Assembly (NCBI RefSeq): GCF_900166585.1
Contig: NZ_FVZC01000007.1
Coordinates: forward strand, 496,001-560,000
Direction of reading: 5' to 3'
DNA from: Mesobacillus jeotgali
GTDB taxonomy: Bacteria; Bacillota; Bacilli; Bacillales; Cytobacillaceae
Length of the DNA stretch: 64,000 nucleotides
The notes beneath the pieces are model-generated. The model was not told the DNA's origin, searched no databases, and saw only the letters and a list, made by a program, of their open reading frames with translations. The translations under genes and the position numbers were made by a program. This document shows positions 1 through 7,836 of the stretch, in pieces (the first letter of the stretch is position 1; each line of letters opens with the position of its first letter).

Positions 1-1771
1 TTATCGTCCTGGAATCCAAATCACCGAACTCCATGATCCGGTTTTCCGAAAAATGCACTACCTCGTTTTCGAGCGGGAAATAAACTTCTTCTAGTTCGTG
101 GAAGACCGGCTGGCTGTAGGCAACGTTCTCATGAACCGCGGTCCCGCAATTTTCAACCTCGGCCCATGTATGGATAAGGCCATCTCCGAATAAACGATAT
201 GTCTGGGTTAAAATAAGTCCTTCCATTTCAGCCGACTCGAGCTTGAGTTTCAGATCAATCGAAGTATCGGTTGGCTCCCAGTTGACAAAGGCTGGGCTTT
301 TCTTTGTGAACTCAAGCGAATAGGGCTTCCCAAGCTTCGGTGTCAGGAAAGCAAATGGCTGCTGCCTCTTGGTGTTTTTAGCGGCGGTAGTCAACAAGTC
401 ACGCTTGCGGACATTGATTTGTCCCAGACCATTGAAAATATGCCAGAAATCCTTCGATTCACCGCCGAATTTCACCCCGAACCCCTTGAAGGCAAGGGAA
501 ATGTTTTGTTCGAAGGTCAGCTGCTCACCGTTTCCTTTTGTGGCGGTAATCTTCAATTCAGGGTTGTAAAAGCCATGCTGTTTTACCATCAAAGGAACGG
601 TTACGGTTTTCCGTCCGCCTGCAGGGACATTTACAAGGTAATGATCATTCTCTAAAACTACCTGTTCAGTCTCAGGAAACTGTAAATGAAACTCCGCATC
701 TGCCCGCAGATTATTTTTCACTTCTACTTGAATACTAGTTTTCTGGTCTAAGAAACTAATATTGCCGGAGTAGCTAGCCTCAACTTTTGCCGGATCAATC
801 GGGAAGATTCCCAGCTTCAACTCGCATGCAAGACCGTTCACCCAGACTGTGGCGTTAATACTTGGATTTGTACGCCAGTGGCTTGGTTCCTCTCCCTTTT
901 TTACGGTAAAGGATGAGGAAATAGTAGACTCATCGTCTACAACTATATCGGACTCAAAGTTATAAGAGACGCGCTCTTGGGCGGTTCCGCTTGCCTTGAA
1001 GCTAAGTGGCTCGCCGCTTCTATTAACAATCCTGATTTCAAATTCGCGTTCTTCATCCTGGATGATTTCATGGTCGGCCATCTTGATTTCAAGAAGGAAT
1101 TCATCCGTTTCAATCAACGATATGCCGCGGCTTGTTCGTTCGAACTGAACCCGGGCATTGGTGTTTCCGTTCTGCCAGCTATATTCATAGAAAGTAAAGC
1201 CATTTTTCCTGATTCCGTCCGGCTTCACTTCTATTACTCTGTTGCTGTCTTCATACCAATCCAGTTTTTCAAAAACAGGCTTTAACAGCGGAGTATTCAG
1301 AATTTGGGGGATGAAATTCATTAAATGGGTAGCGTCATCCCGGTCCTCCCAGAAAAAGCCGCATTTCTTGTAAAGCGGGACCGCCTTTGTGTTACCGGCC
1401 CAGGTGTAAAGGTCAAGCCGCGGCCAGCCAAGCTCCACGGTCTTTTCCAGCGCCTGAAGTACCAGCTTTTTGCCGATCTTGTGCCCTTGATAATCTGGCC
1501 TGACATTAAGCAGGGGGATATAAAGCGAGCCAGTGTCCTCCTTATACTCCGAAAGACCGCAGTAACCAACCACTTCTTCTCCGTCCAGCGCCAAGTAAAG
1601 CTCGATATTGTCAGAGTTGGCTTCCTTCTTTTTAACCTGATCCTCCGTCATAACGCGTGTATCGCCGCCCCAGCCATCCCGGCTCAGGTTCCACATTCTC
1701 GCGACCCCTGCCGCCAGTCCTTCATGGTATTTCTCAATTTGAATCACCTTGTTTAATTGTGTCACGTCCAT
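1..1771 (-). CDS. GNAT N-acetyltransferase fused to a long beta-rich C-terminal region (partial, 3' end outside window)
   Basis: An uninterrupted minus-strand frame runs from an ATG at 1771, preceded by GAGAGGAGA, to the window edge, giving about 590 residues. The first ~150 residues read as a GNAT acetyltransferase: strand-rich start, then a VRPDYQGHKIGKKLV acetyl-CoA loop and a YKKCGFFWED ending typical of the fold. The following ~440 residues have no GNAT signature. They look like repeated beta-sandwich (Ig-like) segments, with alternating hydrophobics and phrases such as FEIRIVNRSGEP and IQVEVKNNLRADAEF. The substrate is unknown. The gene is transcribed away from ogt and seems to be monocistronic at its 5' end. 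The large C-terminal extension is unusual for a GNAT protein; a sugar- or surface-related partner domain is only a guess. Confidence 0.8.
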   Translation of the reverse strand, partial: MDVTQLNKVIQIEKYHEGLAAGVARMWNLSRDGWGGDTRVMTEDQVKKKEANSDNIELYLALDGEEVVGYCGLSEYKEDTGSLYIPLLNVRPDYQGHKIGKKLVLQALEKTVELGWPRLDLYTWAGNTKAVPLYKKCGFFWEDRDDATHLMNFIPQILNTPLLKPVFEKLDWYEDSNRVIEVKPDGIRKNGFTFYEYSWQNGNTNARVQFERTSRGISLIETDEFLLEIKMADHEIIQDEEREFEIRIVNRSGEPLSFKASGTAQERVSYNFESDIVVDDESTISSSFTVKKGEEPSHWRTNPSINATVWVNGLACELKLGIFPIDPAKVEASYSGNISFLDQKTSIQVEVKNNLRADAEFHLQFPETEQVVLENDHYLVNVPAGGRKTVTVPLMVKQHGFYNPELKITATKGNGEQLTFEQNISLAFKGFGVKFGGESKDFWHIFNGLGQINVRKRDLLTTAAKNTKRQQPFAFLTPKLGKPYSLEFTKKSPAFVNWEPTDTSIDLKLKLESAEMEGLILTQTYRLFGDGLIHTWAEVENCGTAVHENVAYSQPVFHELEEVYFPLENEVVHFSENRIMEFGDLDSRTI

Positions 1772-1953
1772 TCTCCTCTCTTAACTAAGGGCCGTCTTCC
1801 TTTTTAGATAAAATAATCCGCTTTTGTGAATTGTCCATGTTTATGACCTCCTTTAATTTGATGGGAATGTACTAAGCATTCCATTTCCATCGTAAAGGTA
1901 AATTTTGTTAGTGTAAAGAAAATTCAATCAATTCAGTTTGCACTATTTTTAGT

Positions 1954-1959
1954 TATAAT
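1954..1959 (+). promoter_or_regulatory. -10 element upstream of ogt
   Basis: A consensus TATAAT lies 24 bases before the ogt start codon. No convincing -35 hexamer is seen at 16-18 bases upstream, so this is only a partial promoter call. Confidence 0.4.
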
Positions 1960-1983
1960 GAAGAAAAAGGGGAGTGAGCGTTC

Positions 1984-2481
1984 ATGGAGCAAAGAATTCA
2001 TTGGGGAACACTTGAATTTGAGAAAGGCAATATTTATCTAGCCGCCACCGCTAAAGGATTATGTTATGTCGGATCACCAGAGGAAAGTTTCGAGGATTTG
2101 GTGAAAAGGTTTCCGAAGGCTGTTTTTGAAGAAAACGGTGAGGCGTTGGCGCCCTACATAACCGAATTGCAGGAATATCTTCAAGACGGCCGCACTGAAT
2201 TTTCGATGGCCGTAGATGTAAAAGGCACACCATTCCAGGAAGCAGTCTGGGCAGCATTGCGGGAAATCCCTTACGGAGACACGCATACATATTCAGACAT
2301 CGCCGGAAAAATCAGCAAGCCAGCAGCAGTTAGAGCAGTAGGAACCGCAATCGGAGCAAATCCAGTCCTCATCACGGTACCATGCCACCGGGTCATCGGA
2401 AAAAACGGAGCCATCACAGGCTATCGCGGCGGGATTGCTATGAAACAGCATTTGCTGGCGCTGGAAAAGGAACATAGTTAA
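1984..2481 (+). CDS. ogt: Methylated-DNA--protein-cysteine S-methyltransferase
   Basis: This suicidal repair enzyme transfers the methyl group from O6-methylguanine or O4-methylthymine to its own cysteine. The 165-residue product has the usual length. The invariant PCHRVIG motif is present with acceptor Cys134, preceded by the helix-turn-helix segment (TYSDIAGKI...RAVGTAIGANP) that binds the minor groove. GGGGAG precedes the ATG with good spacing. It appears monocistronic and is followed by the large tandem repeat array. Family assignment is secure; whether it is the Ogt or AdaB orthologue is not resolved. Confidence 0.95.
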   Translation: MEQRIHWGTLEFEKGNIYLAATAKGLCYVGSPEESFEDLVKRFPKAVFEENGEALAPYITELQEYLQDGRTEFSMAVDVKGTPFQEAVWAALREIPYGDTHTYSDIAGKISKPAAVRAVGTAIGANPVLITVPCHRVIGKNGAITGYRGGIAMKQHLLALEKEHS

Positions 2482-2555
2482 GGTTAATATGCCCGAAATA
2501 CTTTGTGAAAGTTGAGGTTGGTTTTAATAAGGATGGATTAAAGAGGTTATGGACT

Positions 2556-3180
2556 AATCATTGGGATTAATGTGCGGTTAAGCATGGATCAACGGAGGTT
2601 ATCGTCACATAAAGTGGATGAACGTGTGGATAAAAAGCGTTCAGCGGGGGTTATCGACACATAATGTGGATTAATGTGCGGATAAAGAATGCTCAACAGA
2701 GGTTATCTCTACATAAAGTGGATTAATGTGTGGATAAAAAGCGTTCAACGGAGGTTGTCGACACATAATGTGGATTAATGTGCGGATAAAGAATGCTCAA
2801 CAGAGGTTATCTCTACATAAAGTGGATTAATGTGTGGATAAAAAGCGTTCAACGGAGGTTATCGACACATAATGTGGATTAATGTGCGGATAAAGAATGC
2901 TCAACAGAGGTTATCTCTACATAAAGTGGATTAATGTGTGGATAAAAAGCGTTCAACGGAGGTTATCGACACATAATGTGGATTAATGTGCGGGTAAAAA
3001 GCGTTCAGCGGAGGTTATCGACACATTAATGTGGATTAATGTGCGGATAAAGAATGCTCAACAGAGGTTATCGTCACATAAAGTGATTAATGTGTGGATA
3101 AAGAGAGTTCAACGCAGGTTATCGTCACATAAAATGGATTATCGTGTGGATAAAATGAGGAACGACGAAAGATATCGTCA
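2556..3180. repeat. 52-bp tandem repeat array, block A (two alternating unit types, 104-bp super-period)
   Basis: The anchor trinucleotide CAT of the CACATAA/TACATAA core recurs at 2608, 2660, 2712, 2764, 2816, 2868, 2920 and 2972, exactly 52 bases apart. It then falls at 3024, 3077 and 3128, where a one-base insertion and a one-base deletion shift the phase. Odd units carry GTGTGGATAAAAAGCGTTCA and even units carry GTGCGGATAAAGAATGCTCA, giving a 104-bp higher-order period. The first (near 2556) and last units are degenerate. No gene of plausible composition lies in it; short open frames across it are repeat translations. It lies between ogt and the PAP2 gene. Confidence 0.93.
2625..3153. other. 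Cluster of six perfect DnaA boxes inside the repeat array
   Basis: TGTGGATAA, the reverse complement of the DnaA box TTATCCACA, occurs at 2625-2633, 2729-2737, 2833-2841, 2937-2945, 3093-3101 and 3145-3153, all in the same orientation. Most are 104 bases apart. Near-matches with one mismatch (TGCGGATAA, TGTGGATTA) fill the intervening units. About half a perfect site would be expected by chance in the whole 64 kb. The sites are seen directly; DnaA binding is inference. Confidence 0.7.
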
Positions 3181-3580
3181 AGGACGAGTAGTACCGGCAA
3201 ATTATGTGAATTATGTTCCTGAAGTTGGTGAAGGAAATGAAAACCGGTCACATAAAATGGACTTATGTTCCCGAAGTTGGTAAAGAAAGTGAAAACCGGT
3301 CACATAAAATGGATTTATGTTCCCGAAGTTGGTAAAGAAAGTGAAAACGGGTCACATAAAATGGATTTATGTTCCCGGAGATGGTGAAGGAAATGAAAAC
3401 CGGTCACATAAAATGGATTTATGTTCCCGGAGAAGGTGAAGGAAGTGAAAACCGGTCACATAAAATGGATTTATGTTCCCGGAGATGGTGAAGGAAGTGA
3501 AAACCGGTCACATAGAATGGATTAATGTGCCCGGATATGGTGAAGGAAGCGAAAACTAGTCACATAAAATTATCAGGGAG
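3180..3580. repeat. 52-bp tandem repeat array, block B
   Basis: The same 52-base period continues with a different unit: GGTCACATAAAATGGATTTA followed by TGTTCCCGGAGATGGTGAAG and GAAGTGAAAACC. CAT anchors lie at 3251, 3303, 3355, 3407, 3459, 3511 and 3563, all exactly 52 apart, after a degenerate junction unit of about 71 bases. Blocks A and B share only the CACATAA-TGGATT-ATGT core, so they look like divergent descendants of one element. Block B has no perfect DnaA box. It ends about 20 bases before the PAP2 gene. Confidence 0.92.
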
Positions 3581-3598
3581 AGAGTGTGTCTTACCTAT

Positions 3599-4150
3599 AT
3601 GAATATTGAACTTTTCAGAATGATTAATGACCTGGGGAAGGAATTCATTTTTTTGAATCCAGTTATGGTCTGGATCGCAAAACATACAATTTATCTCTTA
3701 GCGGCGGCGCTATTAATCTACCTGTTCAGCGGGAAGCTGGAAAATCGATTGATGGTGGTGAGCGGGCTTGCGGCACTCATTTTAGCGGAAGTCGCAGGGA
3801 AGCTTGCAGGCATGTTCCATTCAAACAACCAGCCATTTGCAGAGCTGGCAGAGGTGAATAAATTACTTGAGAAGGAAATAAACAATTCCTTTCCGAGTGA
3901 CCATACGATTATCTTTTTCACGATTGCGGTTACGTTCTGGCTTTTTAAAAGAAAGCATACATACTTATGGATTTTATTGGCTGCAATCGTTGGCATTTCG
4001 CGAATATGGGTGGGGGTTCACTATCCGGCGGATATAGCGGTGGGGGCGATTCTTGGCACGGTATGTGCATATTTTGGCTACCGATTGATCCCAAATATCA
4101 AAATGTCAAACAAGAATAAATTGACAGACAGAGAAATGAAAAATCTCTGA
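3599..4150 (+). CDS. PAP2-family phosphatase (undecaprenyl-diphosphatase-like)
   Basis: A polytopic membrane phosphatase of about 183 residues. The catalytic signatures are visible: SFPSDHTI in the middle and SRIWVGVHYPADIAVG near the end, matching the PSGH and SRxxxxxHxxxD motifs. The first motif is atypical: the usual Arg-Pro is replaced by Gln-Pro (K...NNQPF). The likely role is recycling undecaprenyl pyrophosphate at the membrane outer face, as for BcrC, but a phosphatidyl-phosphatase role is possible. I chose the ATG giving MNIELFRMIND because PAP2 proteins start this way. A GTG five codons upstream, closer to GGGAGAGA, is an alternative. Confidence 0.85.
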   Translation: MNIELFRMINDLGKEFIFLNPVMVWIAKHTIYLLAAALLIYLFSGKLENRLMVVSGLAALILAEVAGKLAGMFHSNNQPFAELAEVNKLLEKEINNSFPSDHTIIFFTIAVTFWLFKRKHTYLWILLAAIVGISRIWVGVHYPADIAVGAILGTVCAYFGYRLIPNIKMSNKNKLTDREMKNL

Positions 4151-4271
4151 TTATGAAACCTTTGCACAGGGTAAACCGTACATGGATGAGGCTAAGTTCG
4201 AGTATTTGATTTATTACCCTCAGAACAGTAAAATATATTCTGACAAATTTTTTTTCGGAGAGTGAATTTTT

Positions 4272-5537
4272 TTGGAAGTTCCCATAGGTTTAGTCATTTT
4301 ATTAGGTGTTTTAATTCTTTTGTCTGCCTTCTTTTCATCGGCAGAGACCGCTTTTTCCAGCGTCAATAGAATCAGGCTGCGGAATTATGTTTCCGAAGGC
4401 CGCGCTGGCAGCAAGAATGCGTTGCATATTTCCGAGAATTTCGATGACGCGCTTTCTACTATTCTAGTAGGAAACAATATCGTGAACATTGCCGCTGCGA
4501 GTATTTCATCCAAGGTGGCCGTCGATATTTTTGGACCAAGCACAGGTCTTATCATCAGTACATTTGGTATGACCATCTTGATCCTGATTTTTGGTGAAAT
4601 ATTGCCGAAGTCGATTGCGAAGGAACATGCAGAAACATATTCGTTAAAAATATCAGGTATTTTGTTATTGCTGATCAAGGTCCTGACACCAGTCAATTTC
4701 CTGTTTAGTAAATTGAAGGCATTTGTATCGAAGGTTTTTTCGAAGGATGGAGAAGCGCAGCCGTCTGTTACCGAAGAAGAAATCAAGGTCATGGTGGACA
4801 TCAGTGAAGAAGAAGGCGTCATCAATAACGAAGAAAGGGAGCTTGTGCACCGTTCCCTGGAATTTAACGATGTTCTTGTAGGCGAAATTTTAACACATCG
4901 AATGGATATGATTACAATCGAAGTTAACCAGCCACTCGAGGAAATTAAGCAGATATTCCTTGAGGAACGTTTTTCACGGGTGCCGGTTCATGAGGACAAT
5001 ATAGATAACATCATCGGATTTTTGTCCGAACGTGAATTTTTTGCAGAACTGATTCAGAATAAAGAAGTCAATATCCGCCAGATGCTGCGCCAGCCGATGT
5101 TCGTTGTGAAATCAATGAAGATTGCGACCCTGCTGCCAGAGCTGCAGCGGACAAAGAGCCATATGGCTATCGTCGTAGATGAATTTGGCGGTACGAGCGG
5201 CTTGATTACGCTTGAGGATATTTTGGAAGAACTGGTCGGCGAGATTTGGGATGAGCACGATGAAAAAGTGAACATCATGACGAAGATCGATGAAAGCACA
5301 TATGAGTTTGACGCGGCCTATGATCTAGATGATTTTGCCGAATTGTTCAATGTGCCGATGCCAGTGACATCATACCACAACCTTGGCGGATGGATTTTTG
5401 AAACTTTGGAAACTATCCCGGTAAACGGCGATACATTTGATTATGAAAATCTGAGGATCATCGTCAAGGAAGTAGATAACCATCGTATCCGTAAAATAAA
5501 AGTGGAAGTTTTGCCTATTATAGAGGTTGAAGAATAA
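4272..5537 (+). CDS. CNNM / CBS-domain membrane transporter (HlyC/CorC family)
   Basis: A 421-residue protein with the family's usual order: an N-terminal DUF21/CNNM transmembrane domain (residues ~1-190; [16 protein letters not shown] and the [14 protein letters not shown] signature), a pair of CBS domains (~205-330; [37 protein letters not shown]) and a C-terminal CorC_HlyC domain. The family is linked to magnesium or cobalt efflux. The old name 'hemolysin' is not supported. It starts with TTG behind CGGAGAG. A strong terminator follows directly, so it is the last gene of its transcript. Confidence 0.93.
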   Translation: MEVPIGLVILLGVLILLSAFFSSAETAFSSVNRIRLRNYVSEGRAGSKNALHISENFDDALSTILVGNNIVNIAAASISSKVAVDIFGPSTGLIISTFGMTILILIFGEILPKSIAKEHAETYSLKISGILLLLIKVLTPVNFLFSKLKAFVSKVFSKDGEAQPSVTEEEIKVMVDISEEEGVINNEERELVHRSLEFNDVLVGEILTHRMDMITIEVNQPLEEIKQIFLEERFSRVPVHEDNIDNIIGFLSEREFFAELIQNKEVNIRQMLRQPMFVVKSMKIATLLPELQRTKSHMAIVVDEFGGTSGLITLEDILEELVGEIWDEHDEKVNIMTKIDESTYEFDAAYDLDDFAELFNVPMPVTSYHNLGGWIFETLETIPVNGDTFDYENLRIIVKEVDNHRIRKIKVEVLPIIEVEE

Positions 5538-5548
5538 AAGAAGAAGGT

Positions 5549-5586
5549 GGAACCAGGCGATTAGGTGCCTGGTTCCGCCTTTTTTG
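5549..5586. terminator. Rho-independent terminator after the CNNM gene
   Basis: Inverted repeat GGAACCAGGC / GCCTGGTTCC (10 bp, 8-base loop) followed by a run of T. It lies between the convergent CNNM gene and the minus-strand ars operon and could serve both directions. Confidence 0.9.
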
Positions 5587-5615
5587 TTTGCTGGAAAGAA
5601 ATTGAGTTAAAAAAA

Positions 5616-5747
5616 CTAGCAGCAAGAAGTATCCCCGTCACAGCACGCTTCGTTTTTCTCCTCTGTTTCCTGGACTTCTTTGATTTCCACGCTGCAGCAA
5701 TCGGACTTCGAGCTGTTGCCCCTCAGGATTTTAATAAGGTTAGCCAT
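5616..5747 (-). CDS. Small Cys-rich protein of the ars operon (43 aa)
   Basis: A 43-residue frame reads from an ATG with an excellent ribosome binding site (AAAGGAGGTGAAATCA) and ends in CCDGDTSCC. Six cysteines occur as three CC pairs. The N-terminus is MANLIKILRG and the middle is acidic. It is the last gene of the minus-strand ars group, 36 bases beyond arsP, with a palindromic ArsR-type operator (5765-5780) in the gap. Paired cysteines and context suggest a small arsenite- or metal-binding protein, possibly a carrier or pump adaptor. I know of no proven function. Confidence 0.75.
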   Translation of the reverse strand: MANLIKILRGNSSKSDCCSVEIKEVQETEEKNEACCDGDTSCC

Positions 5748-5764
5748 TGATTTCACCTCCTTTC

Positions 5765-5780
5765 ATCAAAATAATTTGAT
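5765..5780. promoter_or_regulatory. ArsR-type operator upstream of the 43-aa gene
   Basis: Perfect palindrome ATCAA-N6-TTGAT, identical in arms and spacing to four others at 6854, 6876, 7287 and 7346. Confidence 0.65.
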
Positions 5781-5783
5781 TAA

Positions 5784-6650
5784 TTATATAAAGTAAAACA
5801 CAAAACCAGAGACAGTAGACATTGTGATGACAGAAACGATAAAGGCGATCACAAGCTGCTTTTTAAAAATCGATTTTAACAGGATGATTTCAGGCAGGCT
5901 GGCGCCAGCAGAGCTGATCATCATTGCCATCACCGGGCCAAGGGCCATTCCTTTTAAAATCAGCATTTGTGAAATCGGAATCATGCTTGATAAACGAATG
6001 TATAATGGGATACCGGCGATAGCGGCAACTGGAATCAGCCACCAGGCATCGTGTCCGAACCATTTTGTGATGAACTCTGTCGGAACGAGTCCGTGGATGG
6101 CAGCCCCGATGGCAGCGCCTATCAGCAAGTATGGGTACACGCTTTTCATCAGCGACCAGGTTTCATTCAAAGCAAATCGCCAGTTGAATTTTTGATTATT
6201 TTCTTCATAACCAGACATAATGACGTTTTTTACATAACGCTGAAATCCGAGTTTATCAAGTGCAAAACCGATAGCTACTGAGAAAATACTTGTGATGACG
6301 GTGTAAATGATCGTCACCTTCCAGCCCATCACAACGCCCATGATCGTTAGAATAGTAGGATCCAAAACAGGGGAAGCGAATAGGAAAACCATGACGATTG
6401 AAAATGGTATTTTCTTTTTCAGCATATTTACGACCACCGGGATAGTCAAGCAGGAACAGAATGGCGTGATAAAAGCAAACAGGATGGCAGTAAAACTGGC
6501 AAGCACTTTATTGCGGCCGGTTAACTTCTTCTCGATTTTTTCATATGGAATATAACCCTGGAGCAGGCTGATCAAAAAGGAAATCCCGATGAAAAGCAGA
6601 GTTAGTTCAATGGCAATCCAAAAAAAACTTTTGAGAAATTCAATCATCAT
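5784..6650 (-). CDS. arsP: ArsP-type permease (organoarsenical / arsenite efflux)
   Basis: A 288-residue polytopic permease of the DUF318/ArsP family. The signature TPFCSCLTIPVV lies near residue 62 in the second transmembrane region. A second internal half begins near residue 175 (YLLIGAAIGAAIHG...). ArsP proteins export trivalent methyl- or aromatic arsenicals. The gene lies 16 bases downstream of a small Cys-tailed ORF and is followed by another, all controlled by ArsR-like operators. The start is the first of two adjacent ATGs, behind AAGAAGGT. Family identity is strong; the exact substrate is inferred. Confidence 0.88.
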   Translation of the reverse strand: MMIEFLKSFFWIAIELTLLFIGISFLISLLQGYIPYEKIEKKLTGRNKVLASFTAILFAFITPFCSCLTIPVVVNMLKKKIPFSIVMVFLFASPVLDPTILTIMGVVMGWKVTIIYTVITSIFSVAIGFALDKLGFQRYVKNVIMSGYEENNQKFNWRFALNETWSLMKSVYPYLLIGAAIGAAIHGLVPTEFITKWFGHDAWWLIPVAAIAGIPLYIRLSSMIPISQMLILKGMALGPVMAMMISSAGASLPEIILLKSIFKKQLVIAFIVSVITMSTVSGFVFYFI

Positions 6651-6666
6651 CTTTTACCTTCTTCCC

Positions 6667-6837
6667 TTAGCAATTACCTGGTACAGGACAGCATTCCTGC
6701 TGTAGTTTTTTTGTACGGGATGGCCATGGAAATGGTCTGGATTCAGGCTGCTCGAAGAATTTCCAGGCATGTTTCGCTTGCCTTTCCACTTCCTGCTGCT
6801 TTAACTGGGCTATTGTTTGATAATCTTGATAAAACAT
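6667..6837 (-). CDS. Small Cys-tailed protein of the ars operon (56 aa)
   Basis: A 56-residue frame starts at the ATG giving MFYQDYQTIAQLKQQEV, behind AAGGAAGGG. A start further upstream is in frame but has no better site. The N-terminal half is a charged amphipathic helix (QQEVERQAKHAWKFFEQPE); the C-terminus ends ECCPVPGNC. It sits between arsR and arsP, with two tandem ATCAA-N6-TTGAT operators immediately upstream. A metal(loid)-binding role is inferred from context and cysteines only; I do not recognise the family. Confidence 0.7.
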   Translation of the reverse strand: MFYQDYQTIAQLKQQEVERQAKHAWKFFEQPESRPFPWPSRTKKLQQECCPVPGNC

Positions 6838-6853
6838 GTATATCCCTTCCTTA

Positions 6854-6891
6854 ATCAAAATATGTTGATTTATTTATCAAAAAAAATTGAT
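6854..6891. promoter_or_regulatory. Tandem ArsR-type operators upstream of the 56-aa gene
   Basis: Two perfect ATCAA-N6-TTGAT palindromes at 6854-6869 and 6876-6891, 22 bases apart (about two helical turns), just upstream of the ribosome binding site of the minus-strand gene. Confidence 0.7.
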
Positions 6892-6911
6892 TAATAGTTT
6901 GAAAAATAAAC

Positions 6912-7271
6912 CTAACAGCAGCTGCTAGGTCTGAAAAGGCAGCAAAGCTCTGGAGATAACAGGTGGTTGATTTCTTTGGCGTTCACGGTGTAGTAGCTCC
7001 AGGTTCCTTTTGTTTCTTTGTGGATCAGATCGGCATCAAGCAAAATCTTGAGGTGATAGCTTAACTTTGATTGGGGCATGTCAATCAGTTCACTCAGATC
7101 GCAAACGCAGCTGGAGTCTTGCTGGCATAGAAGATTGAGAATATGCAGGCGTTTTTGGTCGGCAAGGGCTTTGAATTTCTTTTCATATTTTTCAAAGGTA
7201 CTTTGAAGCAGTGGTTCCTTGATAGCTTGGGAGTTATTGGTCAGGTCTGTTAAAGGAATGAATTTTTCCAC
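6912..7271 (-). CDS. arsR: ArsR arsenite-responsive repressor
   Basis: A 119-residue winged-helix repressor resembling B. subtilis ArsR. The YEKKFKALADQKRL segment, the sensing motif CVCDL in the recognition region, SKLSYHLKILLDADLIHKE and a cysteine-rich end (SPELCCLF...SSCC) are all present. Arsenite or antimonite binding to the clustered cysteines should release it from DNA. It is the first gene of the minus-strand ars group. Two copies of the ATCAA-N6-TTGAT palindrome (7287, 7346) lie upstream, so it is probably autoregulated. Confidence 0.93.
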   Translation of the reverse strand: MEKFIPLTDLTNNSQAIKEPLLQSTFEKYEKKFKALADQKRLHILNLLCQQDSSCVCDLSELIDMPQSKLSYHLKILLDADLIHKETKGTWSYYTVNAKEINHLLSPELCCLFRPSSCC

Positions 7272-7286
7272 TTTCAGCTCTCCTTA

Positions 7287-7361
7287 ATCAAATATTCTTG
7301 ATATATTGTATTATATTTCCTGTAAATCCATTTTGCAACTCTTAAATCAAAAATCTTTGAT
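7287..7361. promoter_or_regulatory. ArsR-type operators upstream of arsR
   Basis: Perfect ATCAA-N6-TTGAT palindromes at 7287-7302 and 7346-7361 in the divergent region between the two ars operons. The 59-base spacing suggests separate or looped binding. Confidence 0.7.
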
Positions 7362-7436
7362 TTTTAATAAAAGAACAGTGCAACTGGATATTTATAGGAG
7401 GTGAAGTTTCTAAATCGCCCTTGAATATATAAGCAA

Positions 7437-7449
7437 ATCATTATATGAT
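7437..7449. promoter_or_regulatory. Putative operator for the second ArsR-type regulator
   Basis: Palindrome ATCAT-TAT-ATGAT, different from the ATCAA-N6-TTGAT class, lies about 28 bases before the TTG start of the second regulator. It may be that regulator's own operator; inference from position and symmetry. Confidence 0.4.
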
Positions 7450-7476
7450 AATACGGTAATTGGAGGTGGAGGGTAA

Positions 7477-7821
7477 TTGATTAAGCAAAGTATTGAAATG
7501 GATCAGGCTGCTGCCGTGTTGAAGCTGCTTGGCGACAAGACGCGCTTGACCATAATGAGGATCCTGGCTGACCACGATTGCTGTGTCTGTGAGTTTGTTG
7601 CGATGTTCGATGCGAGCCAGCCGGCGATCAGCCAGCATATTAGGAAATTAAAAGACGCAGGAATGGTGAAAGAAAGCAGGAGGGGCCAGTGGATTTTTTA
7701 CTCGCTGAACCAGCATTATGAGCATTTCGAATTTGTCCAATTGCTCTTGAATGCACTGCCAGGCCAGGAAGAAAAATTATTAGAACTTGAAAAGCAGGGA
7801 AAACGGATTTCCTGTGAATAA
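7477..7821 (+). CDS. Second ArsR-family metalloregulator (AseR-like)
   Basis: A 114-residue ArsR-family winged helix. LGDKTRLTIMRIL, the metal-sensing CCVCEF motif and SQPAISQHIRKLKDAGMV recognition helix are visible. The TTG start follows GGAGGTGGAGGG. It heads the plus-strand operon with arsB and arsC (15-base gap to arsB) and so likely controls it. It differs from the B. subtilis ArsR-like protein encoded divergently and is closer to the AseR type, which pairs with an ArsB-like pump. Confidence 0.88.
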   Translation: MIKQSIEMDQAAAVLKLLGDKTRLTIMRILADHDCCVCEFVAMFDASQPAISQHIRKLKDAGMVKESRRGQWIFYSLNQHYEHFEFVQLLLNALPGQEEKLLELEKQGKRISCE

Positions 7822-7836
7822 CGGAGGGTATGAAAA

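Noticed and set aside
1325..1756. 143-codon plus-strand frame and other small plus-strand frames in 369-1756
   Set aside because: They are antisense to the GNAT-family gene, which has a proper start site and family motifs on the minus strand.
3029..3283. 84-codon protein in the repeat array
   Set aside because: It is a translation of repeat units with no ribosome binding site, and its frame is broken in other units.
2556..3580. CRISPR array
   Set aside because: The whole 52-bp unit is conserved; there are no unique spacers between short repeats, no palindromic repeat plus spacer structure and no cas genes.
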